Numbered from the stretch's first letter, positions 33,696 to 42,447 are shown. The stretch is 64,000 nucleotides of DNA from Cuniculiplasma divulgatum (GCA_031200235.1 CP133595.1:1698877-1762876); one strand, 5' to 3'. A program made the numbers and translations. The notes: a model not told the origin generated them from the letters alone.

Positions 33696-34874
33696 TTATC
33701 TCACCATTTTTTCCAAATGTCACGTTTTTCATGTAGAGTGCAAAAATCACGGTTAGGACGAGGAAGACCATGCCTACCAGATATATGTACTCGAAGGAGA
33801 GGGAATAGGGGAAGTTTTCATATACAGGCATGAAGGGAAGACCTGCAATCTTCACGTTCAATACTCCCACGAGAACAGGAAGCGTGTAAGTGGTCTCAAG
33901 AACACCGCCAATTGCGGGAGCAATGGAGGTCCCTATGTTCCTGAAAACCGTGTTCATTCCTGTGGATACTCCAGCTTCCCCGGGTGGAGTGGACACAAGC
34001 AGGATGTTTATGACCCCAACGAAAATGAAGGAAAGGCTGATTCCCAGTACTGTTGCGTCTTCAAGTATGGATAGTGTTGTCTGGCGGTTGAAGAGAAGTG
34101 CAAGATACGACAGGAAAAGTATTACTGAACCAATGAGTATTGCAACTTTCGGGCCACGGTTTGTTGTTATCCTGGCAGAAAGAGGTGCAAATACCATTGA
34201 AGCAAGTGCAGCAGGCAGGAGAGTCAGCCCGGAAGTTATGATTGAAACCCCGAAACCTGCAGGTTCAGGGTCCTGCAGCATTGTGGGAACTGTATAGAAG
34301 AGGAAGAACATTCCAGCCATTGCAAACATTCCGGCCATGTTGGCAAGAAAAACATTTCTTATCCTGAGGAGCTTCAGGCTCACGAAAGGCATTGAAACCT
34401 TCCGCTCCACATAGATGAACGCCACGAATGCCAGGATCGATACAGCAAATACTCCGATGGTTGATGGGGAATCCCATCCCCAGTACTGTCCCTCAGAAAG
34501 GCCTAGAATCAGCAATATTACTGAACCAGCAAGGGCAGCTACGCCTCCAAAGTCCACTGTTTCCCTGTGGCGAGGTGCGTAGTCTTTGATTATGTAAATA
34601 GAGGCAATGAAGAGACCGAAAGCAACTGGTATAGCAGAATGGTATGACCACTGCCAGCCGAAATACTGCGTGATATAGGCACCCAGTACAAGTCCTACTG
34701 CAGCGCCCCCAGTGAAGGTGGAACTCACTATGCCCTGCGCAAGTGCCAGATTCTCACGTGGAACCTGATCATTAAGAAGGGCATACGCAACGGGAAACAT
34801 CCCCATACCAAGACCCTGGACAGCCCTTATTGCAATGAACTGCGGCAGTGTTGTTGCAAAGCCTCCAAATGAGA

Positions 34875-34880
34875 TTGCGA
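34875..34880. repeat. Target-site duplication, left copy (TTGCGA)
   Basis: The hexamer TTGCGA directly precedes the left inverted repeat; the same hexamer follows the right inverted repeat at 36514-36519. This proves a single transposition event into the MFS gene. Confidence 0.93.
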
Positions 34881-34907
34881 CCTATCTTTTCCCCTGATTA
34901 ACACTAC
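34881..34907 (+). repeat. Left terminal inverted repeat of IS element
   Basis: 27 bp matching the reverse complement of 36487-36513 at all but a few positions. The outer 9 bp and inner AACACTAC are identical in both ends. Confidence 0.9.
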
Positions 34908-34965
34908 ATTCTATCTAAAATAAGCTGTTTTAAGGTGTCTGTGAAGGAAAAGATTCTTATAGTGT

Positions 34966-34984
34966 GTAGTGTTATTATCACTAC
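34966..34984 (+). promoter_or_regulatory. Hairpin abutting transposase start codon
   Basis: GTAGTG (34966-34971) pairs with CACTAC (34979-34984), immediately before the ATG. The arms repeat the inner core of the terminal inverted repeats, so the site might bind transposase, or the RNA hairpin might limit translation. Upstream AGATTCTTATAGTG is TATA-like. Confidence 0.45.
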
Positions 34985-36490
34985 ATGACATTCACCCGGA
35001 GGCTTCCAAAGGGAAAAAACATCTACGTTTACCGTGTGACAAACCACAGGATAAAGGGAACAAAGGAAGTGAAACAGGATTCTGTGTATCTTGGAAAGGA
35101 GATTACCGTGGATGGAAAAACCGTGATACAGGAACCGAAGAAGCGGATCATGGTTAGGAGGCTTCTCGAATCTGCGCCATACATAATGTACCGATATGCG
35201 GAGGATTTCGGAATAATAAATGATTTCATACCTGCCATAAGCGGTTTCACCAGCATGAGGGAGGCAGCCAGGAGAATCGTTGTACTGGCTGCAATGGACA
35301 TGTTCGGTTCCGCCGGTTCCATTGAAATGCATACGGGCATAAGGGACGGCACAGTGAAGGAGAACCGTGATCTGGTGGATTTCATCGGTTCTGAAAGTCC
35401 ACATATTGCAGCAGTCCTTCAGAAAGCCATATCAAAACGCATAGTGAAGGAGTTCGGATCCTCAGGCATAGTATATGATCTCAGTGCAATACGATACTAC
35501 GGAAAGGATAATGATCTTGCAGAGTACGGTCATTACTATGATTCCAACGGGGAGAACAGGGAGATCAACTTTGTTCTGGCAGTGACAGGGGATTCCGGAA
35601 TACCGGTGCACCACAGGATCATGCCCGGCAACATAGTGTCGGTTTCAGCCATCAGCAATCTTGTGATGGAACTGAAGGATTTCGGCATCCGTTCAGTGAT
35701 GATTGTCATGGACAGGGGTTTCTATTCTGAATCCAACGTGAAGGAACTCCAGGATCACGGCATAATCGCTTCAGTCCCCGGTACGCTTTCCGTATATACG
35801 GATCTCCTGAAGAAGTCCTCGGGCATAGAGAGCTCCAGGAACTACATGCAGTATGGTGAGGATACAATATTCCACAGGTCCTTCATGATCAATAAGATGC
35901 GTTACATTGTGTACTACAGCGCAATGAGGAAAGCGGAGGGCATAGAATCATTCTACTCAAGGCTCTCGGAGGCAGAGAAAAGGCTCAGGGGCATGATGGC
36001 TGTGAAGTTCAGCAGCAGGAACGACATGATTCGGTCCGTCACGGAATCTGTCAGGGGCATGGGAAGGTACATAACGCTTAAATTCACCGGATCAACATTC
36101 ACATATTCACTGAAGCACAGAGCAATACAGTCACACACATCACGCATGGGATTCTTCATACTACTCACAAACACCAAGATCAGTGAGGCGGATATCCTGC
36201 AGATATACAGAAGGAAGGATGTGGTTGAGAAGGCATTCATGCATTCAAAATCCGTAATGGAACCCCTGTATGCACGTACAGAGGAGGGGACAAGGGCGAG
36301 GGTGTTCCTCTCCATTCTCGGGTATGCAATCATGGCAATGATTGCATACAGGTGCGGCCTGACATACAACCGGACTCTGGAAACCATAAGGGGCATCAAG
36401 GAGGTTGTCTACGCCAATGGCTCCCACAGTACTGTGGAACTCACAAAGGATCAGAAAACACTGCTGGAGAAACTTTCAATTGAACTGTAG
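34985..36490 (+). CDS. IS1634-like DDE transposase
   Basis: A 501-residue intact transposase. The acidic triad is seen as VYDLSAIRYYG (D165), VMDRGFYSE (D243) and YRRKDVVEKAF (E415), the last matching the Y-x2-R..E-x6-K-like signature of the IS4 superfamily. N-terminal residues 1-60 are basic and probably bind the ends. The stop codon lies inside the right inverted repeat. No frameshift or stop is seen, so the element should be active or recently active. It is read opposite to the disrupted MFS gene. Confidence 0.92.
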   Translation: MTFTRRLPKGKNIYVYRVTNHRIKGTKEVKQDSVYLGKEITVDGKTVIQEPKKRIMVRRLLESAPYIMYRYAEDFGIINDFIPAISGFTSMREAARRIVVLAAMDMFGSAGSIEMHTGIRDGTVKENRDLVDFIGSESPHIAAVLQKAISKRIVKEFGSSGIVYDLSAIRYYGKDNDLAEYGHYYDSNGENREINFVLAVTGDSGIPVHHRIMPGNIVSVSAISNLVMELKDFGIRSVMIVMDRGFYSESNVKELQDHGIIASVPGTLSVYTDLLKKSSGIESSRNYMQYGEDTIFHRSFMINKMRYIVYYSAMRKAEGIESFYSRLSEAEKRLRGMMAVKFSSRNDMIRSVTESVRGMGRYITLKFTGSTFTYSLKHRAIQSHTSRMGFFILLTNTKISEADILQIYRRKDVVEKAFMHSKSVMEPLYARTEEGTRARVFLSILGYAIMAMIAYRCGLTYNRTLETIRGIKEVVYANGSHSTVELTKDQKTLLEKLSIEL

Positions 36491-36513
36491 TGTTAAAATA
36501 GGGCAAAGATAGG
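36487..36513 (-). repeat. Right terminal inverted repeat of IS element
   Basis: 27 bp complementary to the left end. It overlaps the transposase stop codon (36488-36490) and is followed by the right TTGCGA copy at 36514-36519. Confidence 0.9.
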
Positions 36514-36933
36514 TTGCGAGAGTATAGATACCCGCCAGAAGAACAAATATCCTTTTCTTTCCATATATGTCAGCAAGCCTGCCGAATATGGCTGCGGAGA
36601 CTGTTCCCATAAGGATGTAAGCCGTTATTATCCATGATAGCTGGTCATAGTTGGTGTCAAAAAATTTTACCAGAACCGGAAGAGCAGGCGTTACCATTGT
36701 TTCTACATATGTAATGAGAATCCCCATTATTGACATCAAAGCAATGGTTTCCTTTGCTCTCCTCGTGAATGCCATTTAATATACCTACCATATACGTCTG
36801 TACTGTTTGCAAGGTCAAGTGTGGGATTTGATTTGCAGTTAATTATTAGCTAGTTAATAAATTTCACTTTTCCCCGTACAGATCAGATGATGCTACGCAG
36901 GTCTTAAATTGTTAAAAACCATGGGAAAATTCC

Positions 36934-37275
36934 ATGATCTCCAGAAAAGTTGAAGAGCTGAATCCATGGGAATTCTTTGAGGCAATGGATCAGGAAGATA
37001 ATGGCAAGGTCCTTGTGGTTGATGTCAGGGAGATGGATGAATACATTGGGGATCTTGGTCATATTAGAGGATCGATGAACATTCCGCTAGGTGAACTCCC
37101 AAAACATCTGGAAATGCTGAGAAACCATGGACGAATCGCATTCGTATGCAACACAGGAGACAGAAGCTATTTTGCATGCAGGTATCTGATGGACAACGGG
37201 ATCAATCAGGTACTGCACCTGAAGGGAGGACTTGTGCAATGGCACCTCTCCGGTCTGGATGTGGATTATGAATGA
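36934..37275 (+). CDS. Single-domain rhodanese-like protein
   Basis: A 113-residue rhodanese domain with VVDVREMDEY, the HIRGSMNIPLGEL loop and an active-site FVCNTGDRSYFAC loop whose first Cys would carry persulfide. Such proteins hand sulfur to tRNA or Fe-S assembly or detoxify sulfur species; the ThiI at 15657-17108 has its own rhodanese. It overlaps the glycerate kinase start by 8 bp. The 158-bp upstream region is shared with the MFS gene and holds a TTATTA-N6-TAATAA dyad at 36843-36860. Confidence 0.87.
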   Translation: MISRKVEELNPWEFFEAMDQEDNGKVLVVDVREMDEYIGDLGHIRGSMNIPLGELPKHLEMLRNHGRIAFVCNTGDRSYFACRYLMDNGINQVLHLKGGLVQWHLSGLDVDYE

Positions 37276-38590
37276 AAAAATCATCAGGAACATGTCATCT
37301 CTGGCGGTGACAGAGCCAGGAAAAAAAATACTTGATGCAGTGGAAGAAACAATGGGCCGACTTGACCCTTCAAGGATTGTAAGGGATTTCCTGAGTTTCT
37401 TCTCAGAAGGTGATATCCCTGAGGACGTTAGAATAATTGGCTTTGGCAAGGCATCAGCAAAAATGATGGCCGGAGCCTTGGAAGTCCTGCGTAAGCCGGC
37501 TTATGCCGGCATAATCATTCCAAATGGAATGGAACAGCCTGATCTTCCCAGAGAGGTTCAGGTACTCCGGGGCAGCCATCCAATTCTGGATTCCTCCAGC
37601 ATTGAATCAACCAGAAAGGTCCTCAACAATATGAAAGAACTGAATGAGGCGTCGGTTGCCATAGTGCTCATATCAGGTGGTGGATCAGCCCTTTTCGAGC
37701 TTCCGGTTGAGGGCATAAGTGTGCAGGATTTCGCTTCAGTATCAAAATGCGTCATGAACTCTGGTGGAAGCATCCAGGAATTGAATGGAATACGATATAC
37801 GATGTCGCAGGTGAAGGGAGGAAAGCTGGCGAGATTCCTTTATCCTGCAAGAGTCACGGCGCTGATCATCTCGGATGTACCCGGAGACGATATCTCTGTA
37901 ATCGCATCCGGACCACTGGTTCCTCCAGATATGCCAGAAAATTTGCTCCGGGAGAACCTTGAAAGGTTTTCAGCTCTCTGTCCTGATCTGGCCCGAGTGA
38001 AAGATAAGCTGGACCTGAACCTTCCCGAAAGTTACGATGGGATTTTCAGAAAGGTACAGAACAGGATCATACTCAAGAACTCAGATTTCGTCGACTCAAT
38101 AGCGAATATCCTGAGGGAAGATGGAAGTGTGGTAAGGGTACTGTACGAGCCAGTCACTGGCGATGTTCATAAGGTCAGCCATTTTTTCGTGGAAACAGCA
38201 AGAACAATGTATGCCGATCTACACAGACCATTCTTTCTGGTGGCCGGCGGAGAGACTACAGTTACAGTTCACGGAAACGGCATAGGCGGAAGGAACTGCC
38301 AGCTTTCAGTGATGGTCAGTGCCCTCTTCAGCAGGGATGAAGAATTTGCATTTGCAAGCCTTGGTACTGATGGAATCGACGGAGTGAGCCCTGCCATGGG
38401 CGGCATCACTGACAGTGTCTTCAGGAATAGGGTCACAGAAAAGGAAGTGGAGGCATCCCTGGATAAGAATGATACCTTTACCCTGCTGGATAAATACAGG
38501 TCTGCAGTGATATCTGGTTTTACCGGCAATAATGTGTCTGATATATTCATATGCTATTATGCAGGAAACAGTGCTCCCAGCGGTAATTGA
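37268..38590 (+). CDS. Glycerate 2-kinase, MOFRL (GckA/TtuD-like) family
   Basis: A 440-residue glycerate kinase of the MOFRL/DUF4147 family. N-terminal FGKASAKMMAGAL, the central LISGGGSALFELPVEGI and the C-terminal VAGGETTVTVHGNGIGGRNCQLSVMVSAL ... SLGTDGIDGVSPAMGG are family hallmarks. It makes 2-phosphoglycerate, the last step linking the non-phosphorylative Entner-Doudoroff route of Thermoplasmatales to lower glycolysis. ATG 37268 overlaps the rhodanese stop; ATG 37292 is also possible. Confidence 0.88.
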   Translation: MNEKIIRNMSSLAVTEPGKKILDAVEETMGRLDPSRIVRDFLSFFSEGDIPEDVRIIGFGKASAKMMAGALEVLRKPAYAGIIIPNGMEQPDLPREVQVLRGSHPILDSSSIESTRKVLNNMKELNEASVAIVLISGGGSALFELPVEGISVQDFASVSKCVMNSGGSIQELNGIRYTMSQVKGGKLARFLYPARVTALIISDVPGDDISVIASGPLVPPDMPENLLRENLERFSALCPDLARVKDKLDLNLPESYDGIFRKVQNRIILKNSDFVDSIANILREDGSVVRVLYEPVTGDVHKVSHFFVETARTMYADLHRPFFLVAGGETTVTVHGNGIGGRNCQLSVMVSALFSRDEEFAFASLGTDGIDGVSPAMGGITDSVFRNRVTEKEVEASLDKNDTFTLLDKYRSAVISGFTGNNVSDIFICYYAGNSAPSGN

Positions 38591-38811
38591 AATGTACTAT
38601 GATGGGATAAAATAATTAAGAATGAAACAGAAACTCGGTTGGCTGCATACACGATATTTTAAAGCCAACATTGCAGGGTGAGTACAGCAAAAATTTCCAG
38701 AAATGTCTTGTGGGAGCTTGGCCAGCCATGTAGCGAGGAAGTAGCTTGCCCATTTTCTTTCATGGTTAACAATAAGATGGAACGCATCATCCCCTTATCT
38801 AAGGTGAAGAG

Positions 38812-39576
38812 TTGATATATATTCTTTATTCCCGGACCACATCCGGTACACTGGACACAGAGAAGAGAACGGCAACAGTAAAAGGAAAGGATCATCATTT
38901 AGATCCCGGTCTGGAAGTGCTTCCCGGTGATTCAATTTCAGTCGGTGGAGAAAGATTTGTGGTTAAAAATCCCGGGCCTTATGATTTTTCGTCTGCAACA
39001 AAAAGGGTCGCACAGATTATTCAGCCATGGGATGCGGGAGTAATTCTGTCATATTCAACAATAGGTCCAGGTTCAAATGTGCTAGAATCAGGCATTGGAA
39101 GTGGATCACTTTCTTACCAGATACTGAGAGCTATTGGCGAAACAGGTTCACTGACATCCGTTGAGATCAATCCGTCATACATTAAACTGGCCAGGGAAAA
39201 TGTAGCACGCCTCCTGCGGGACGCCATAATAAGAAGATGGACAACAGTTGAGGGTGATATCTCAGAGTATCGGGCTGATGAGAAGTTCGACTCCTGTATA
39301 CTTGATGTACCAGAACCTTGGGTGGCCTTAAGAAATGTTTCTGCATTACTGAAAACTGGGGCCGTACTCTGTTTCTACTGCCCTACTTTCAACCAGACTG
39401 AGAAGACAGTTAATGCACTGGATTCATCGGGCTTCCACTTTCTGGATTCCTTTGAAATTCTCAGCAGGAAAATACTTGTCAGAAACAATGCAACGAGGCC
39501 AGATAATGATGTAATCGGGCATACTGCATTTCTTTCCTTCGCGCTGAAGCTTTCCGGAATTTCAGTGAAGGCCTGA
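38812..39576 (+). CDS. trmI: tRNA (adenine-58-N1)-methyltransferase TrmI
   Basis: A 254-residue class I SAM methyltransferase of the TrmI/Trm61 family, which makes m1A at tRNA position 57/58. A small N-terminal beta domain (1-75) is followed by the SAM-binding LESGIGSGSLSYQILRAIGETGSLTSVEI and the catalytic-region CILDVPEPWVAL. Starts with TTG at 38812 behind AAGGTGAAGAG, a good Shine-Dalgarno-like site. The 221 bases upstream show no gene. Confidence 0.88.
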   Translation: MIYILYSRTTSGTLDTEKRTATVKGKDHHLDPGLEVLPGDSISVGGERFVVKNPGPYDFSSATKRVAQIIQPWDAGVILSYSTIGPGSNVLESGIGSGSLSYQILRAIGETGSLTSVEINPSYIKLARENVARLLRDAIIRRWTTVEGDISEYRADEKFDSCILDVPEPWVALRNVSALLKTGAVLCFYCPTFNQTEKTVNALDSSGFHFLDSFEILSRKILVRNNATRPDNDVIGHTAFLSFALKLSGISVKA

Positions 39577-39659
39577 TTTTATTAAGCATGGTTTGTAATA
39601 TTTTTCGTTCCGTTGACCCAACTGTCATTCCGGTTGCAAAATAGATTAGAAATAGGATA

Positions 39660-40007
39660 ATGGCATGGATAAGCATGGAGCGTGAGCTCATATGTGAAAG
39701 GTGCAATGGAACAGGTTACATCACGGATAACTCCGGCAAACAGGATGTTTGCCCCATTTGCTTCGGATTGGGCACCTATAAGACTTCAGACCCGCTCCCA
39801 CCTCTTTCCAGAAGCAAGAGAGACATCAAGAAAATGCTCATTTACACACTGCTTGGCCTGGGAATATATTATGCCGTGTTTTTCTACTACTTCATTCAAG
39901 GGGATATTTCTGTGACGGCTGCCATAATAATACTTATTGCTGGGCATTCAGTTGCCATAACATTTATCGTACTTTATGTTCTATTTTCTTACGTTTACTC
40001 TGCTTGA
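39660..40007 (+). CDS. Small membrane protein with DnaJ-type zinc finger
   Basis: A 115-residue protein: a zinc finger CERCNGTGYI ... CPICFGLGTY near the N-terminus (two CxxC, with the CxxCxGxG spacing of DnaJ), a linker, then two predicted membrane helices (about 60-80 and 87-110). It could recruit or sense unfolded proteins at the membrane, but that is only analogy. ATG 39675 is an alternative start. No operon partner. Confidence 0.68.
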   Translation: MAWISMERELICERCNGTGYITDNSGKQDVCPICFGLGTYKTSDPLPPLSRSKRDIKKMLIYTLLGLGIYYAVFFYYFIQGDISVTAAIIILIAGHSVAITFIVLYVLFSYVYSA

Positions 40008-40349
40008 GTGCTGACTCATTCACGAAACGAAAAGCGTCAGCGTCAGACTCCGGGAATTCTAACTGTCAACTCTTAATGTGCCACGCAGGCATAATGCCAG
40101 TAATGAAAATTCCAGTATAGATTTTTAGTGAGTCATTTGACGGAATTCTTCTTTACACACTGCTAATAGACATGAAGGATGACCGGGTGCCAACAGAGAA
40201 AGCGTTCACGCCTTTATCAGGTGACACAGATGTGCATGGAAATGCCGCAAAATGTGGTTTCGCTAGTCAATGTCATCTCATTTTCAAAAAAGTGTATCTA
40301 AGGTAAATCAGAGTTTATAAAACCAAAAAATATAGAACATGGAGCTGAG
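40008..40349. other. 342-base region without a firm gene
   Basis: The only candidate is a 44-codon frame at 40172-40306 (plus) with reasonable codon use but no ribosome site or promoter that stands out. A TATA-like GTTTATAAAACC lies near 40313 and serves the gene starting at 40350. No repeats or RNA motifs seen. Confidence 0.4.
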
Positions 40350-40673
40350 ATGATAAACAACTCCAGAGATAGATTTACTCCCATTTTTAACACACTAAAT
40401 CAGGTAATACTGGAGTACAAGGTAAAAAACCCATCAATGGATGACGTTGACCTGCTGCAATCCCTGAATTCCATAAGGATGTTCCTGAAGAGAAGAAAGA
40501 TGGTTCTAAACTCCCTTGACCGTGAGATCTTTAATGCTCTGGCTGGAATTTCCAATCTCGGCGGGTATAACACACGCGACGCCATTGACTGCCTGAACTT
40601 GCTCCAGGAAAATGTGAAGCTTGCCATGGGAACTGGGGGTAGTTATCTTGTGGCGCTTGAAAAGCATCAGTAA
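40350..40673 (+). CDS. Hypothetical protein, 107 residues
   Basis: An all-helical soluble protein (DVDLLQSLNSIRMFLKRRKMVLNSLDREIFNALAGI ... RDAIDCLNLLQENVKLAMG) of unknown family. GGAGCTGAG lies 5-9 nt before the ATG and a TATA-like box about 30 nt upstream. It is a monocistronic gene converging on tRNA-Tyr. Confidence 0.58.
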   Translation: MINNSRDRFTPIFNTLNQVILEYKVKNPSMDDVDLLQSLNSIRMFLKRRKMVLNSLDREIFNALAGISNLGGYNTRDAIDCLNLLQENVKLAMGTGGSYLVALEKHQ

Positions 40674-40752
40674 TTTATGACGCCAGACATAAGAGGATAG
40701 ACTTATCAAAGACAGAAAAGAAGATTATTTTTAATAAATCAATATAAATCGC

Positions 40753-40780
40753 TTTGGCGTAGAATGGTAAACACGCCAAA
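40753..40780. terminator. Stem-loop between convergent gene and tRNA
   Basis: Perfect 8-bp arms TTTGGCGT and ACGCCAAA with a 12-nt loop, followed by AT-rich sequence. It lies between the end of the 40350-40673 gene and the 3' end of tRNA-Tyr, so a bidirectional terminator or processing structure is likely. Confidence 0.45.
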
Positions 40781-40789
40781 CCATATATA

Positions 40790-40892
40790 TCCCGGCTTCC
40801 GGATTTGAACCAGAGACCTGCGGATTACGGCGGTTTTCCATGCCGTGGATTCCCTCTACAGTCCGCCGCTCTACCAACTGAGCTAAGCCGGG
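40790..40892 (-). tRNA. tRNA-Tyr (GTA anticodon) with 30-nt intron
   Basis: Read on the minus strand: acceptor CCCGGCT/AGCCGGG, D-arm GCTC-AGTTGGTA-GAGC, anticodon stem GCGGA/TCCGC with loop CTGTAG...A, variable AGGTC and T-arm TCTGG-TTCAAAT-CCGGA, discriminator A. The C1:G72 pair is typical of archaeal tRNA-Tyr. A 30-nt intron (40826-40855) interrupts the anticodon loop after position 37, the canonical archaeal site. CCA is not encoded. A TTTTTATT box about 20-30 nt upstream (minus) fits a promoter. Confidence 0.95.
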
Positions 40893-40937
40893 TTCATCCA
40901 GATGGACTGCAACAATAAAAATTTTCGGATAGGCTGG

Positions 40938-41036
40938 CTAAAATGAAACATTAAGGAATGCTACCAAAAGCAATATTGCCATATTAAGAATGGCAACCAG
41001 CATCACAACCCAAAATATTTTTACTCTCTGTTCCAC
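40938..41036 (-). CDS. Possible 32-residue single-helix membrane protein
   Basis: A short frame beginning with GTG (41034-41036) and ending TAG (40938-40940): a basic N-terminus MEQRVKIFW followed by about 20 hydrophobic residues (VVMLVAILNMAILLLVAFL). A TTTTATTTTT box about 20-28 nt before the GTG would give a leaderless transcript. No homologue known to me; the hydrophobic helix after a positive N-terminus is what a real small membrane protein would look like, but chance cannot be excluded. Confidence 0.35.
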   Translation of the reverse strand: MEQRVKIFWVVMLVAILNMAILLLVAFLNVSF

Positions 41037-41205
41037 AAACGATTATGATTATCAAAAATAAAAGCTTTGGTGATCATTTATGTTGTATCTGTGGTTCGCC
41101 AGTCTCCCTTATGATCTGCATTATCCTTGCCACCTCATCCCAAAAAGTTTCTCTTATTTTCAAGTTCCTCATGCTGAAGTTATTTTTTTAGAAGGATATA
41201 AATTT

Positions 41206-41214
41206 TGTCTGACA
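41206..41214. promoter_or_regulatory. TGTC-T-GACA palindrome, site 1
   Basis: TTTTGTCTGACAT at 41203-41215 is repeated exactly at 41515-41527. The core is a perfect 4-bp dyad around one base. Confidence 0.45.
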
Positions 41215-41432
41215 TCGGCATACAGTACTTCGACGCTTATTATCCCGAGAAATGCGGTATTTCAAAAAAATTCTTAATTTACCAGGAATATCAGTATATA
41301 AAAGAAAGGATATCTAATAGACAACTGACGATTGGAGAAAGATTTGCAAATCTTTCGAAAATAGTCACTCAAAACCCTTTGAAAAGTTACCTTATCCGTC
41401 ATATTTGCCAATGTTCGCAATTGTAAAGGAGT

Positions 41433-41441
41433 TGTCGGACA
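41433..41441. promoter_or_regulatory. TGTC-G-GACA palindrome, site 2
   Basis: Same dyad with a different centre base, preceded by T as in the other copies. It lies 227 bp after site 1 and 85 bp before site 3. Confidence 0.45.
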
Positions 41442-41517
41442 GCATAAAAGTGAGATATAGATTGAAACTTAATAATACAGGCTTAGAATAAAATAACACA
41501 TATTTAATCGAATTTTT

Positions 41518-41526
41518 TGTCTGACA
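41518..41526. promoter_or_regulatory. TGTC-T-GACA palindrome, site 3
   Basis: Nearest copy, about 28 bp before the TATA-like box and 83 bp before the regulator's start codon, where a bound regulator could affect transcription. Confidence 0.45.
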
Positions 41527-41608
41527 TTGCTAAATTCGGCGTCGATACAAAATGTATATATATCGGTGAAAAGATACAATCTAAGTACGAAAAACGGAAG
41601 GTGTTGAA

Positions 41609-42367
41609 TTGGAAGTAGCTGAATTTTCATCAAAGAGGAAGGCGCCAATCAGTTCCGATGAAATCATGTTTAATTTGGATGACTGGGAACTGGAAACGAA
41701 TTTCAGCATCATGGGATCAAGCAAAATCATTCACCAGTTTGACTATGCTCTCGTCTCCGCACATGATCGTTCAGAGATTATCCCGATTGCAGTTCTTACA
41801 GGAACAAAACAGGAGAGAATGGAGGCCATCGTTCTTCTGCATCTCAGGACAAAAGATCTCTCGCTCACCAGAAAATTTGCCATATCCGGATCGACCGTGA
41901 CCCCATATGAGAACTTCCTTTCTGGAATGTTCTCCGTTCCGGTCATAAAGGCGGTGGTTCTTGCGAATGATGATAAAATAGTAAGAATTTCCTATGACGG
42001 TATAAACAGCAAAAGTTCAGTTATCGCGGAAATTCCAAAGCCAATAACAAAGAAGCATGAGCATGAGGATACAGAATCGGAAATATCAATGAAAGACGAA
42101 ATAGCAATGAGGCACCGGAGAGACCACACCATGATCATGCATGATATTCTTTCGCTGGCAAGAACATACGGGGATCTGGGGATTACAAAGATAATATACA
42201 AGTGCAATCTGAACTACAGGTCTGCTCTCCGCGCTGTCAATGAACTGCTGGACAACAAGCTACTTGAAATCTCGGACAATGGCGGCGCAAAACAGAAATA
42301 CAAAATAACGACGGAAGGTCTCTCAATGCTGGAAGAGATCCGACACTTTACATTTGCCAGAGATTAA
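41609..42367 (+). CDS. Winged-helix transcriptional regulator
   Basis: A 252-residue two-domain protein. Residues about 15-140 form an alpha/beta region of unknown type (IIPIAVLTGTKQERMEAIVLLHLR); a charged linker (KKHEHEDTESEISMKDE) follows; residues about 170-248 are an archaeal winged helix like HTH_45 (HDILSLARTYGDLGITKIIYKCNLNYRSALRAVNELLDNKLLEI ... YKITTEGLSML). TTG 41609 is the start, 5 nt after GGAAGGTG. The three dyad sites upstream make autoregulation likely. Confidence 0.78.
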   Translation: MEVAEFSSKRKAPISSDEIMFNLDDWELETNFSIMGSSKIIHQFDYALVSAHDRSEIIPIAVLTGTKQERMEAIVLLHLRTKDLSLTRKFAISGSTVTPYENFLSGMFSVPVIKAVVLANDDKIVRISYDGINSKSSVIAEIPKPITKKHEHEDTESEISMKDEIAMRHRRDHTMIMHDILSLARTYGDLGITKIIYKCNLNYRSALRAVNELLDNKLLEISDNGGAKQKYKITTEGLSMLEEIRHFTFARD

Positions 42368-42447
42368 TTTCCCGGACGTTTTTTTTCGGAAACAGATTTT
42401 AACAATGTGAAAATATTTTAAGTACAAGCCATCTTTACCTTTTCGAG

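Larger units (their letters stand above)
34881..36513 (+). mobile_element. Complete IS1634-like insertion sequence (IS4 superfamily), 1633 bp
   Basis: The ends are 27-bp imperfect inverted repeats beginning CCTATCTTT and ending ACACTAC, at 34881-34907 and 36487-36513, bounded by 6-bp direct repeats TTGCGA. One intact transposase gene fills the interior. Length, direct-repeat size and a single DDE transposase of about 500 residues fit the IS1634 family; the family name rests on these features, not on a database match. Confidence 0.9.
33688..36775 (-). pseudogene. MFS (DHA2-type) drug exporter gene split by insertion element
   Basis: Two pieces of one gene flank the insertion. The 5' piece (36775 down to 36514) encodes the N-terminus with the motif A loop GRLADIYGKKR. 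The 3' piece (34880 down to 33688) encodes the remaining helices to the stop. Dropping the element and one TTGCGA copy joins them in frame (TLA-ISFGG) to give 483 codons, 482 residues, right for a 14-helix DHA2 exporter. Neither piece has an internal stop or frameshift, so the insertion is recent. An internal ATG at 34806 could allow a truncated product. Confidence 0.92.
41037..41608. other. AT-rich 572-base regulatory region with no firm gene
   Basis: Two short plus-strand frames here (41080-41277, 41205-41426) have poor codon character and no promoter. The region instead holds three TGTC-N-GACA palindromes and the promoter of the winged-helix gene at 41609 (TATATATATC near 41554). Confidence 0.5.

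Noticed and set aside
34904-35404. 166-codon minus-strand frame inside the insertion element
   Set aside because: Antisense shadow of the transposase gene with implausible Cys/His-rich composition.
38659-38898. 79-codon minus-strand frame before trmI
   Set aside because: Overlaps the trmI start, Cys/Leu-rich with no domain; likely chance.
41080-41426. Two plus-strand frames of 65-73 codons
   Set aside because: Atypical codon use, overlapping each other, and one begins inside the repeated 13-bp operator sequence.
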